DNA from: Pavlovales sp. CCMP2436
Lineage: Eukaryota; Haptophyta; Pavlovophyceae; Pavlovales
Length of the DNA stretch: 10,068 bases
Reading direction: 5' to 3'
Assembly (NCBI GenBank): GCA_026770615.1
Contig: MU631681.1
Location: forward strand, 49,474 to 59,541
Part shown: in pieces, positions 1-6,733 of the stretch
How positions within the stretch are numbered: position 1 is the first letter of the stretch
Layout: each line of letters begins with the position of its first letter
The notes under the pieces: model-generated
Databases searched by the model: none
What the model was told of the DNA's origin: nothing
Seen by the model: only the letters and a program-made list of their open reading frames with translations
Translations under genes and position numbers: made by a program

Positions 1-125
<125 letters not shown>

Positions 126-214
126 AATGGCCAGTATCGGGGGGTCCGACAAAAACTTACAGGACTCACACTTAAAATTCTCTTAAGTTATTAGTTAATC
201 ATGTAACTAGTAAG

Positions 215-218
<4 letters not shown>

Positions 219-266
<48 letters not shown>

Positions 267-327
267 TTTTTTATTTAATTATTTATATATAAGTTATATT
301 TATATATAAGTTATATTTATATATTTA
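219..327. repeat. (TA)n tract and AT-rich spacer
   Basis: A second TA run (about 219-262) is followed by AT-only sequence containing repeated TATATATAAGTTATATT-like units near 284-320. The 126-218 stretch between the two TA runs is unique sequence without a recognisable feature. Confidence 0.9.
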
Positions 328-357
328 TGATAAGGATTCAAGCTGGCGTCTGACTGT
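328..357 (+). repeat. Left copy of a ~30-bp dispersed inverted repeat
   Basis: The stretch starting TGATAAGG and containing TTCAAGCTGGC recurs, with about two mismatches, as the reverse complement at 2748-2777, and again in direct orientation at 2794-2822. The two outer copies could be the ends of a ~2.45-kb composite element that contains the 415-1500 repeats, or simply members of a dispersed short repeat. No clear target duplication is visible because both flanks are AT-rich. Confidence 0.7.
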
Positions 358-414
358 TCTGAATGTTGTGCTGGTCTGAGCGCTGCGTCGCCCATTGCCA
401 TATGTATACATTTC

Positions 415-840
415 TATTAATGAAGGGGGGTTCGGGCTGGCAGTACGTTTCAAGTTCAAGTCAGGCTGATCTTAACGCTCCGACGCAGGCTCCTACGCGC
501 TACGCCGAAGTGGAAAGCTGGTAGAAGTGGTGGATAATGAGGAAGCCGAAAACAAAGCGCTGAAGTCGCTGCGCAACGCGGGGCCGCCCGACAGTGCGCG
601 AGCAAGCGAGTCCATTGGTTATCCTAGCAGTGACGTATCGCTGGGAAGCAATGGGGTTTTGAATGTCGAGAACTCGTTTGCGCGTGCAGGGCGCGGGCCG
701 CAGCGCGGGGGCGCGGTGGAAGGACTGGTTGAAGAGGGAGTCGAAGGAGCCGAGACGTCGAGCGCGAGCGAGTCCACTTGATGGCGGGTTTGGGTTTTGA
801 TATATATATATATATATGTCCGAACCCCCCTACATTAATA
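415..840 (+). mobile_element. MITE-like element, copy A1 (complete)
   Basis: This is a 426-bp segment with matching inverted ends: the left end reads AATGAAGGGGGGTTCGG and the right end is the complement of AATGTAGGGGGGTTCGG. Both ends adjoin TTAATA/TATA-type flanks. The interior is GC-rich and carries a (TA)n run near 800-816 just inside the right end. The open frame at 527-781 (84 codons) lies wholly inside it and is broken in the inverted copy at 880-1219, so I do not treat it as a gene. Related copies at 880-1219, 1356-1500 and 7621-7717 show a dispersed family. No transposase is encoded, so it would be non-autonomous. The superfamily is not assigned. Confidence 0.75.
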
Positions 841-879
841 TATATGTATATTTATGATAGGGATGTATATAATCTCTCA

Positions 880-1219
880 CTTCTTCGGCTCCCTCTTCAA
901 CCATTCCTTTCGCCGCACCCCCGCGCTACGGCCCGCGCCCTGCACGCGCAAACGAGTTCTCGACATTCAAAACCCCATCGCTTCCCAGCGATACGTCACC
1001 GGTGCGATCCGTCACCAACGAAATCGCTTGCTCGCACACTGTCGGTCGGTCTCGCGTTGCGCAGCGACGTCAGCGCTATGTTTTCGGTTTCCTCATCATC
1101 CACCACTTCAACCAGCTCTCCACTTCGGCGTAGCGCGTAGGAGCCCGCGTCGAAGCGCTAAGATCAGCTTGACTTAAGCTTGAAACGTACCGTCAGCCCG
1201 AACCCCCCTTCATTAATAT
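880..1219 (-). mobile_element. MITE-like element, copy A2 (inverted, one end lost)
   Basis: Reading the complement of 1219 back to about 880 reproduces copy A1 from its left end to about base 755. Differences are scattered, with one divergent patch near 1000-1020. The outer end (AACCCCCCTTCATTAATA) is intact; the inner end is missing. With A1 it forms a head-to-head inverted pair about 800 bp across. Confidence 0.8.
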
Positions 1220-1355
1220 AATTAGATAGAGATGATCCCACGGACCTGGGCTGGTGACCAGTTTTTGAAGCAAGTCGCTGAGGAAAATCTAGTTTGTTAC
1301 AAACTGGTTTTTTTCGATCTGGTTTGCGACGAGGCTTGTGTCTTTCACTTTGGTG

Positions 1356-1500
1356 TATTAATGTATCGAGGAATTCTGGATGACGGTGTGTCAAGTTCAA
1401 GTTAAGCTGATCTTAGCGCTCCGAGTCCGACGCATGCTCGTACCATACGCGCTACGCCGAAGTGGGAAACTGGTAGAAGAGATGGGTGATGAAAAAGCCA
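1356..1500 (+). mobile_element. MITE-like element, copy A3 (partial, diverged)
   Basis: It starts with TATTAATG and aligns with the first ~145 bases of copy A1. Well-kept blocks include TCAAGTTCAAG, the GCTGATCTTA segment and CGCGCTACGCCGAAGTGG. The G-run next to the end is degraded, and the copy stops near the AT-rich stretch at 1510. It is direct relative to A1 and inverted relative to A2. Confidence 0.7.
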
Positions 1501-1545
1501 TGCATATCTACGTTATTATTATATTTAATATTATATTATACGCCA

Positions 1546-1565
1546 ATGGGGGTGGGGTGGGGGGA
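1546..1565 (+). other. G-rich tract, possible G-quadruplex
   Basis: Three closely spaced runs of five, four and six G separated by single T residues. The six-G run could supply two strands of a quadruplex. This is visible from sequence only; no role is known. Confidence 0.35.
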
Positions 1566-1580
1566 GCCTGTGGCATCCGC

Positions 1581-1597
1581 TACAGGGGATCGCGGGC
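1581..1597 (+). repeat. Isolated pogo-like MITE terminus
   Basis: TACAGGGGATCGCGGGC is identical to the first 17 bases of the 173-bp MITE at 5103-5275, then the similarity stops. It could be the remnant of another copy, or the left end of a longer element whose right end is shared with the 5103-5275 copy. Confidence 0.65.
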
Positions 1598-1619
1598 CTG
1601 TCCACGCCTGGGCAGGCCA

Positions 1620-1743
1620 GGGCGGACGAGGGCGGACGAGCAGTTCGAACGGGTAGCCAGGACGGACGTACGTATGCTGGTTTACCTCGTCCTCGCGCTC
1701 GTCGTCGCGGCTCAGCGCACGGTGGGCCGCGTGAGCCTGGACT
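1620..1743 (+). repeat. GC-rich repeat, first unit
   Basis: This unit recurs at about 1913-2041 with an offset of 297 bases. Shared landmarks are GGCGGACGAGCAG, GACGGACGTACG and CTCGTCGTCGCGGCTCAG, and the similarity decays on both sides. The offset is a multiple of three. In one plus-strand frame both units encode VRML, two variable residues, then LVLALVVAAQ, a short hydrophobic segment. The complementary strand is also open (RDDERE-type peptide), so coding is uncertain. Confidence 0.75.
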
Positions 1744-1912
1744 ACATAAAGCCGCACGCTTCTCGCGCTCGCGCTCCTCGCGCGCGGCTTGCTCCTCGTC
1801 AAGCGGGCGCGCGTGCTCGTGGGTTGGAGGCGCGTCTACGCTGCTGACCCCGCGGCTGGCTGCGCATGCCCGGATGGCCGCGCTGGCTCCGCATGCCCGG
1901 ATGGCGGGGCGG

Positions 1913-2041
1913 ACGAGGGCGGACGAGGCGGACGAGCAGATTTGAACGGGTACTCAGGACGGACGTACGCATGCTGGCTTTCCTCGTACTCGCGCTCGTC
2001 GTCGCGGCTCAGCCCATGGCGGGGCGCGTGAGCCTGGACCG
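1913..2041 (+). repeat. GC-rich repeat, second unit
   Basis: Second copy of the 1620-1743 repeat. An open frame at 1866-2051 (61 codons) runs through it and ends in GRVSLDRAR. The hydrophobic stretch LAFLVLALVVAAQ could be a signal-peptide core, but no mature protein follows. A weaker continuation of GC-rich, CTCCTCGCGC-type sequence runs to about 2215. I recognise no gene. Confidence 0.7.
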
Positions 2042-2243
2042 CGCGAGGTGAGCCGCGCGCTCCTTGCGTGCGTCTCGCTCCTCGTTGAGTGGGCGCGGAC
2101 GAGGCGTCGCACGAGCCTGGGCCCCGTGAGCCGCTTCCTCCTCGCGCGCGTCTTGCTCCAGCCGTTCGCGTGGCCCACCGCGGCCGGTCGGGCGTCCTGC
2201 TCGCTCCTCGCGCCTGAGGATTAGCCTGAGCCGCCACCAATCA

Positions 2244-2654
2244 TCAAGCTCTTCGATGGCACCCAGCCGCAGTCATCAAGCACTTCAAGGAGAGAGATTC
2301 GCGCAGAGATCTACGAGCGCTGAGCGCGAGGTCGCCGTCCGTCTTGGTCTTCTGCTCACCGGCTGCACCGCGACGCTGAGCCACAGCGATGCTGCGGCGT
2401 ACCAGCGCGCGGCCAAGCTGCCTCGCGACCTTCAGAATGATCTTAAGTCGGTCAAACCCACCGACCAGGACTTGCTTTTTCGTGGCAACCACGTGCGTCG
2501 CCTCCCCCCGCTTGACGAGGAGCGGGGTCATCGTAAAGAGTAAGCGCCCCCACCACCAACATCGTCGTTGCGCCGCACGCGCGGTGGCACGATGACCGTA
2601 AAGCGCCTGGCTCATCCACGCTTCGTGGCTCATCCACCGCCGAGCTTTACGCAA
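2244..2654 (-). CDS. Unrecognised ORF (136 codons), doubtful
   Basis: This is the longest open frame in a GC-rich stretch that is also open in two plus-strand frames (2256-2543 and 2389-2595). The predicted peptide is basic, and its middle part (around VKRGEATHVVATKKQVLVGG) has mixed, protein-like composition. I recognise no domain. Its start lies inside a short direct repeat (TGGCTCATCCAC at about 2609 and 2628), which argues against the N terminus. It could equally be a fragment of an old transposon gene or a chance frame in GC-rich DNA. Confidence 0.15.
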   Translation of the reverse strand: MRKARRWMSHEAWMSQALYGHRATARAAQRRCWWWGRLLFTMTPLLVKRGEATHVVATKKQVLVGGFDRLKIILKVARQLGRALVRRSIAVAQRRGAAGEQKTKTDGDLALSARRSLRESLSLKCLMTAAGCHRRA

Positions 2655-2657
2655 GTC

Positions 2658-2697
2658 TTGATGCCGCGTCTAATGCCTTGATGCCGCGTCTAATGCC
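2658..2697. repeat. 20-bp perfect tandem duplication
   Basis: The unit beginning CTTGATGCCGCGTC occurs twice back to back without a mismatch, just inside the inverted repeat at 2748-2777. Confidence 0.95.
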
Positions 2698-2747
2698 GGA
2701 CTGGGCGCACCTTTAGATTTAGATGCAACTTGTAGGGCAGTCAGAAG

Positions 2748-2822
2748 ACCGTCAGATGCCAGCTTGAACCCTTATCAATAAAAATAATATTCCTGATAGG
2801 AATTCAAGCTGGCGTCTAGCTG
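2748..2822. repeat. Hairpin of two inverted ~30-bp repeats
   Basis: 2748-2777 (ending CTTGAACCCTTATCA) pairs with 2794-2822 (TGATAGGAATTCAAGC onward) across a 16-base AT-rich loop. Both arms are copies of the repeat at 328-357. The arrangement may be two element ends lying next to each other. Confidence 0.75.
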
Positions 2823-3100
2823 TCCTGGAAGTTGTGCACGATTAGCAATACACAGTACACTGCGACTGCAATATCTGTGCCCTATAACAACTATATCGTC
2901 AGCATGGTAGAACTTTGTGTAATTATTGTATGTATAAGCAGCAATACATCACTATTAATGCATCGTACAACCGGGAGTAGTTACACAAGGCATATGCCAC
3001 TGCCCCCTTTTCAGACTCAGGCCTCATCAGATGCTTTTTAAAATTACCCCCTCCATGGATCACGAAAAATCGGGGTGTGAACGCAAGACCTAATCGGGGT
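2823..3100. other. No gene recognised
   Basis: This is mid-GC unique sequence. The only open frame of note (2832-3041, 69 codons) has no recognisable content and no supporting signal. From about 3068 the sequence enters a tandem repeat of ATCGGGGTGT units that continues beyond the inserted element at 3101-3255. Confidence 0.6.
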
Positions 3101-3315
3101 CCGGCTCTTAGAAAGCCCCGCAGGGCCCCCGGGGGCCCCGCCGGAGGCGCCTATGTGACTAACATATAACTAACTTGTCACATAGCCCGGGGGCCCACGG
3201 GGCCCCACGGATACCGCGGATAATCCCCGTACGTTACGCCTTTTCTAAGAGCCGGATCGGGGTGTCTACACTTCCGGGATGTGCACACAAGACCCAAGCG
3301 GGGTGTTTACACTTG
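3068..3315. repeat. Short tandem repeat around the MITE
   Basis: Copies of (A)A(T/G)CGGGGTGT followed by ACAC or GAAC and GCAAGACC/ACAAGACCC start near 3069, 3092/3256 and 3297. The middle copy is split by the 155-bp element. Confidence 0.7.
3101..3255. mobile_element. Complete 155-bp foldback MITE with 8-bp target duplication
   Basis: The ends are perfect 14-bp inverted repeats (CCGGCTCTTAGAAA and its complement). The inside keeps folding: GC-rich arms with CCCGGGGGCCC-type sequence close on a perfect 9-bp stem, CTATGTGAC at 3151-3159 with GTCACATAG at 3177-3185. The 8-bp direct repeat ATCGGGGT lies immediately outside both ends (3093-3100 and 3256-3263). Removing the element and one 8-mer restores a regular tandem repeat of ATCGGGGTGT..ACACAAGACCC units, which supports a real insertion. 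Eight-base duplications are typical of hAT-like and some other cut-and-paste families, but these ends alone do not assign one. There is no coding capacity. Confidence 0.88.
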
Positions 3316-3370
3316 CAAATGGTTCTCTAGTGTACTGTAAACTGGTTTTTAACCAATTTCAGTATAATGG

Positions 3371-3389
3371 GCTGGGGGGTAAAATGGGC
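3371..3389 (-). repeat. Inverted match to the 5082-5100 repeat boundary
   Basis: The complement of this stretch, CCAGCCCATTTTACCCCCC, is identical to 5082-5100 and close to 4891-4911. It marks a third trace of the repeat family described at 4524-5103. The rest of 3264-3463 holds no recognised gene. Confidence 0.6.
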
Positions 3390-3463
3390 TGGATTCTTAA
3401 TACACCAGAGGAACATTCGTGCTCAAAGGTGTCCCAATCAAATACACCGCAAACCCGTCCTAG

Positions 3464-4446
3464 CCCGCTAGGTCGTCGCCGACGGGTCCGACGCTTAGCG
3501 AGCCGCCTGCGGGCGCAGGGGCGCACCTGGGAGCGCGCCTGGGCGCGCCCGCGGGCACGAGCGCGGGCGTGCGCAAGGTCACGAGCATGCGCGTCCAGCG
3601 TGGCATCGCGAGCCGCATCGCCAAGCCGAAGAGCAAGGCGGAGATGGAGCTCAACAAGGCCAACAAGCGCGAGGCGGATGCGCAGTACGGCGTGGCGCTC
3701 GCGCTCATCCAGACCGAAGCGAGGCAGTATTGCGTGCTCGATCGTGTGCTCAAGCTGCAGAATGCGGACGGCTCGAAGCGCCTTCCGCTCGTGAAGCGCA
3801 CGACGATTTAGCGGCTCGCGGCGAATGCTCGTGATGGCCGCAAGACGAACGACACGCGCTCGGTCCTGACCGTGCAAGAGGAGGAGATGCTCACGCTCTA
3901 CATCCGCCTCAAGGGGCTGGGCGAAGGCCGTCACCCGCAAGGAGATCAAGGTGGTGATCATGTCGCTCCTTGCGCGCCGTGCTGCGGTCAACCGGTTGGG
4001 CGGCAAGATCGCCAAGCTGTCCAAGGTCGCGGTGCGCGCCCTCGAGAAGCAGAGGTTGGACAAGTCCTACTGGCCCCGCTTCTTCGCCAAGCGCCCCGAG
4101 CTGCAGTAGGGAAAGGCGATCACAGTCTCGCATAAGCGCACGGGCGTCTGCACCCAGCCGGTGGCGGGGAAGCACATCGCAGACTTCTGCGTGGAGGCCA
4201 AGACGCCCGCGGACTCCGGCCACGTCGCGACCGCCAGCGGACGCATACTCCCTCGACACTAGCATGGACGAGTCGGACGACTACTTGCTCACGACAGAGA
4301 ACTCGTTCCCAGGCGAAGGCCGGCTCCAGGTACCTCGCTCCCGCCCCCGCGCGCGCGGCCGCGGGGGCGCGCCAGAAGAGGGACGCCGCGTGTTGAACGC
4401 CGACGAGACGCAGCCGTACTTCGACCCGTTGCGTCCATCGCGCTGA
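3464..4446 (+). pseudogene. Pogo/CENP-B-like transposase, broken and 3'-truncated
   Basis: Three reading frames in order give one protein. Frame 2 (3464 to ~3920) has a Lys/Arg-rich N terminus and ends in TVQEEEMLTLYIRLKGLG. Frame 3 (~3921-4262) continues VTRKEIKVVIMSLLARR and then DKSYWPRFFAKRPEL. This is the layout of the CENP-B/Tc5-type helix-turn-helix DNA-binding domain, where an LT..EE..L opening, a (P/V)T...I helix and a W..F..R.PEL ending are characteristic. Frame 1 (to 4446) gives VLNADETQPYFDP, matching the first catalytic Asp motif (N.DET...FD) of pogo-like DDE_1 transposases. Defects are TAG at 3809-3811, 4107-4109 and 4260-4262, one frameshift at about 3911-3926, a second at about 4150-4262, and loss of everything after the first catalytic Asp. 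The family match is by motif recognition. It is not functional as it stands. The start is uncertain. Confidence 0.7.
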
Positions 4447-4523
4447 GTAAATACGGCACTCCAAGGACTTTGCACACGCCTGAGCACACGCAGCACCAAG
4501 ACTGACTGAAGCGCCCTACAGTA

Positions 4524-4730
4524 CAGTAAATTGCCCTTTTTTGCACGAAAAGCGGCCTCCAGTAGCACCCCTAGACGCGGACTAAATCCGCGTATAAGAC
4601 GCGCGCGCGTCCAGTTGAGGGCTGGCACTATCATAATAGTTGATCACCCGCCATCCCGACCCGATTGGCACGAATTTACTCCCAGTTGTAGGCGCCCACT
4701 TACGAAAGTGTCAAAATACCCCCAAAACAT
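4524..4730 (+). repeat. Diverged ~200-bp repeat, copy 1
   Basis: This aligns by eye with 4906-5103. Shared blocks in the same order are CGAAAAGCG(G/A)CCTCCA, GGACTAA, GCGCG..TCC(A/G)GTTG, CCCGACCC and GAATTTA, then a C-run near the end. It is substantially diverged and has no gene content that I recognise. Confidence 0.6.
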
Positions 4731-4905
4731 GGTCCGGGCGTCATTTTCAGAGGGCTAGCGTGCTCGACCCGCGTGTCTTCTCGGGGCGCCGAGTCAGCAG
4801 GAAGATGCGCTATACTACAGAGAACCCAGCCGAACCGAGCGCGGCCTTCACCGGGCCGCCAGCGGCCCGCCCGCGGCCCGCCCGCAGATTCCAGCCCATT
4901 ACCCC
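4731..4905. other. Spacer between repeat copies, no gene recognised
   Basis: The sequence is GC-rich, with a short internal duplication of CGGCCCGCCCG around 4861-4885. Overlapping open frames here (4640-5125 and 4773-5195) have no protein-like motifs and run through repeats on both sides, so I leave them out. Confidence 0.5.
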
Positions 4906-5103
4906 CCCCCTTTTTCAAGGCCCGAAAAGCGACCTCCAAAAACCGACCAAGACCCGGACTAATTCACTACCCAAAAATTGCGCGCCTCCGGTTGGGAACT
5001 TGCAAGACCCTAGGGCTTGCCCCGCCCCAGCCCGACCCTGTTCGAGTGAATTTAGCCCTAGTTTTGGACCTCCCGAAAAACCAGCCCATTTTACCCCCCC
5101 CAA
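4906..5103 (+). repeat. Diverged ~200-bp repeat, copy 2
   Basis: Partner of 4524-4730. It is itself bracketed by near-identical CCAGCCCATT(TT)ACCCCCC motifs at 4891-4911 and 5082-5101, suggesting a tandem array or a target duplication. A complete MITE abuts its right end. Confidence 0.6.
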
Positions 5104-5275
5104 TACAGGGGATCGCGGGCAATAAGAAACCGTCAGGTTTAAAAACTGAGCCTCGTTTTTTTGCCCTTCAAAAGATTGTTAAAACCAAAATTTAACAAAT
5201 GTTTGTATGTAATTTGCTGAGAAACTCTGCCTCAGCCTCAAAAAGCGCCGTTCTTATTGCCCGCGATCCCCTGTA
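5103..5275. mobile_element. Complete 173-bp pogo/mariner-type MITE
   Basis: The two ends, 5103-5127 and 5251-5275, are perfect 25-base inverted repeats starting TACAGGGGATCGCGGGC. Read as TA plus CAGGGGATCG, the element is flanked by the TA dinucleotide expected for Tc1/mariner/pogo target duplication, with CAGGGG-type ends. The interior (about 5128-5250) is AT-rich and non-coding. The perfect identity of the ends suggests fairly recent mobility. It would have to be moved by a transposase supplied elsewhere; the broken pogo-like gene at 3464-4446 is of a matching type. Confidence 0.88.
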
Positions 5276-5386
5276 CTGAAAAGTTTTAAATTTCGGTAGC
5301 AACAGACCTGGCTCCAGCCCTGGTCCTCCAGCAGGAACCAAGTCTGGTGAGGCGCGTTTCGCGCCGTTTGCAAACGCTCTACGTCC

Positions 5387-6235
5387 ATGGCGCTTCTACT
5401 CCTGCTGCTCCGCTGCGTGGCGGCCATGGCTCCAGCAGCGCGCAGCCGGCATACTTAGCACGGGACCTTCTACTACACTTCTCCGACCACCAAGCGCACG
5501 CTCTCCGTGTACGTGTGTTACAAGTGTGGTCACACGTCGGTGTACCGATCGCTCTTCGGCGCGATCGCCGGCCACGCGTGGAATAGGCGGATGGCCCCTT
5601 GGGTACACAGCTTCATGAGCTGAGGCAAAGGCGCGAACGGCACGCTTCCCAGCGTGACCAGGAGCAGTTGCCCAGCTGATATGCGCGTGACCGTGATCCG
5701 ATACCCAATTTCGCGCTACTTGTCAGCCTTCCGCTCCAAGGTGGCTTGCTGTCCCGAGGTCAAGGGCTTGCCTCCGCGATCGTGCGCCGCTGACAAGAGT
5801 GTCGAGTTTGTACCAAAGCTGCTCGAGCTCGCACGGTATGGGCCCCCGCGCAAGCGACAGAATGCCCGTTGCCTCCATCTCGAAGACTTTGCGCTCGCCC
5901 TGCGCGCCATTCACGACCACGGCGACCAGGCCTCTATCAACCAACACTTCATCCCGCAGCAATTGTGGTGCCCACCGGTCCTGCAGAACAGCGGCGTGCT
6001 CCTTGGGAATGTGTCCGAGCTCGCGCCGGCGCTCGCCGGACTTACGGGCTACGAGTTCGCGGGTGGACGAATCAGGGTGCTACATACGCATTCAACTATT
6101 TCTCAGATCAAAGCCAACCCTCTGCAAGCCACCCTGGCAGGGATCAGCGCGACTGCGCGCGGCGCTCTCTGCTCACTGAGCCGCTCCGAGTACACTGCGT
6201 ACAACCTCAGCCTCCCGCGGAAATGCGCGTTCTGA
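5387..6235 (+). pseudogene. Carbohydrate sulfotransferase (Sulfotransfer_2-like) with two in-frame stops
   Basis: One frame of 282 codons runs from an ATG in good context (TCCATGG) to TGA at 6233. Residues 2-13 (ALLLLLLRCVAA) form a hydrophobic N-terminal signal or anchor. Residues 41-57, VYVCYKCGHTSVYRSLF, fit the 5'-phosphosulfate-binding loop of PAPS-dependent sulfotransferases. Residues 105-118 (RYPISRYLSAFRSK) fit the 3'-phosphate-binding motif R.P.SR..SA, with Arg105 and Ser113 as the expected contacts. Residues 184-195, INQHFIPQ...C, and LLGNVSEL further on match the conserved C-terminal part of the family. Such enzymes move sulfate from PAPS to a sugar in the Golgi lumen. The length is normal. 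Codon 24 is TAG (5456-5458) and codon 79 is TGA (5621-5623), without any frameshift. I see no intron that would remove them. It is most likely a recent pseudogene; stop recoding or sequence errors are alternatives. Confidence 0.75.
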
Positions 6236-6350
6236 GGAGGCCCGCCCGCTGGGGCTTGAGTGAGGTGCATTAAAATCTTTTCGCAGAGGTTGACGGGCGT
6301 GCTCTCCCGCGAGGCGCCATGTGCGCCTCGCCAATCGCCATGTATAATAT

Positions 6351-6677
6351 ATGGCGAGCTCTGCTGAGCTTCACTTAGCGTCGTCACCCTGCGGTGGTAT
6401 ACATATACCTAAACGCCGACGACTGAGCTCCAAACTTCCAGACGATTTAGTTCTGTTGAATTTTAAAATAGGTTTCACGCTGCAGTGTTTCGCCCGCGCC
6501 AGCGCAGCGCTCTGCTCGACGCAGTCCGCATTCCACCGCAGCGCATGCCCGTGTGGTACTAATAAGTCACCAGGAGCCCATTGCAACACCGGTCGAAGCA
6601 TGCCCACTGATGCCAGTTCAAGCTGTACTGGCCCACAGATAACAGTTGTATTAAACTCGGTTGCTATGGCTAACTAA
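6351..6677 (+). CDS. Unrecognised small ORF (108 codons), Cys-containing
   Basis: The ATG lies just after an AT-rich palindrome (TCGCCAT...ATGGCGA). The peptide has a basic patch (PKRRRLSSK) and several Cys in its middle (LQCF, ALCS, CPCG, AHCN, SSCT), and ends in TVVLNSVAMAN. An AATAAA lies 36 bases beyond the TAA, a possible poly(A) signal. I recognise no family. The opposite strand is also open at 6371-6607, so coding strand and reality are unsure. If real, it converges tail to tail with the minus-strand gene ending at 6734. Confidence 0.25.
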   Translation: MASSAELHLASSPCGGIHIPKRRRLSSKLPDDLVLLNFKIGFTLQCFARASAALCSTQSAFHRSACPCGTNKSPGAHCNTGRSMPTDASSSCTGPQITVVLNSVAMAN

Positions 6678-6712
6678 ATGCAGAGAATCGCAACAAGAGT
6701 TAAATTGCTTGT

Positions 6713-6718
6713 AATAAA
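6713..6718 (+). promoter_or_regulatory. Possible poly(A) signal AATAAA
   Basis: An AATAAA hexamer overlaps TGTAA at 6710. It could serve the ORF ending at 6677, or a long 3' UTR from the sulfotransferase frame ending at 6235. It lies 16 bases from the stop codon of the convergent gene. Confidence 0.35.
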
Positions 6719-6733
6719 CGAGTATTACGAATA

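Noticed and set aside
202..214. bZIP-type basic region in the spliced protein (residue numbers 202-214, RKRAKNRLRKKRK)
   Set aside because: The N..(A/S)A..(S/C)R signature is absent and no leucine-heptad zipper follows, so only a basic, nuclear-signal-like cluster is claimed.
527..781. 84-codon plus-strand ORF
   Set aside because: It lies wholly inside MITE-like copy A1, the inverted copy A2 breaks the frame, and the composition is not protein-like.
1636..1655. tRNA-like T-arm or pol III B box (AGTTCGAACGGG)
   Set aside because: The flanking bases do not pair into a T stem and no matching A box or acceptor stem is present; the second repeat unit has TTTGAAC instead.
1289..3352. Similar 25-mers TCTAGT..AAACTGGTTTTT at 1289-1313 and 3328-3352
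   Set aside because: Only about 20 of 25 bases match in A/T-rich sequence, with no extension; too weak to call a repeat family.
3359..4063. 234-codon minus-strand ORF
   Set aside because: It is a shadow of the transposase pseudogene in GC-rich sequence; the plus strand carries the recognisable motifs.
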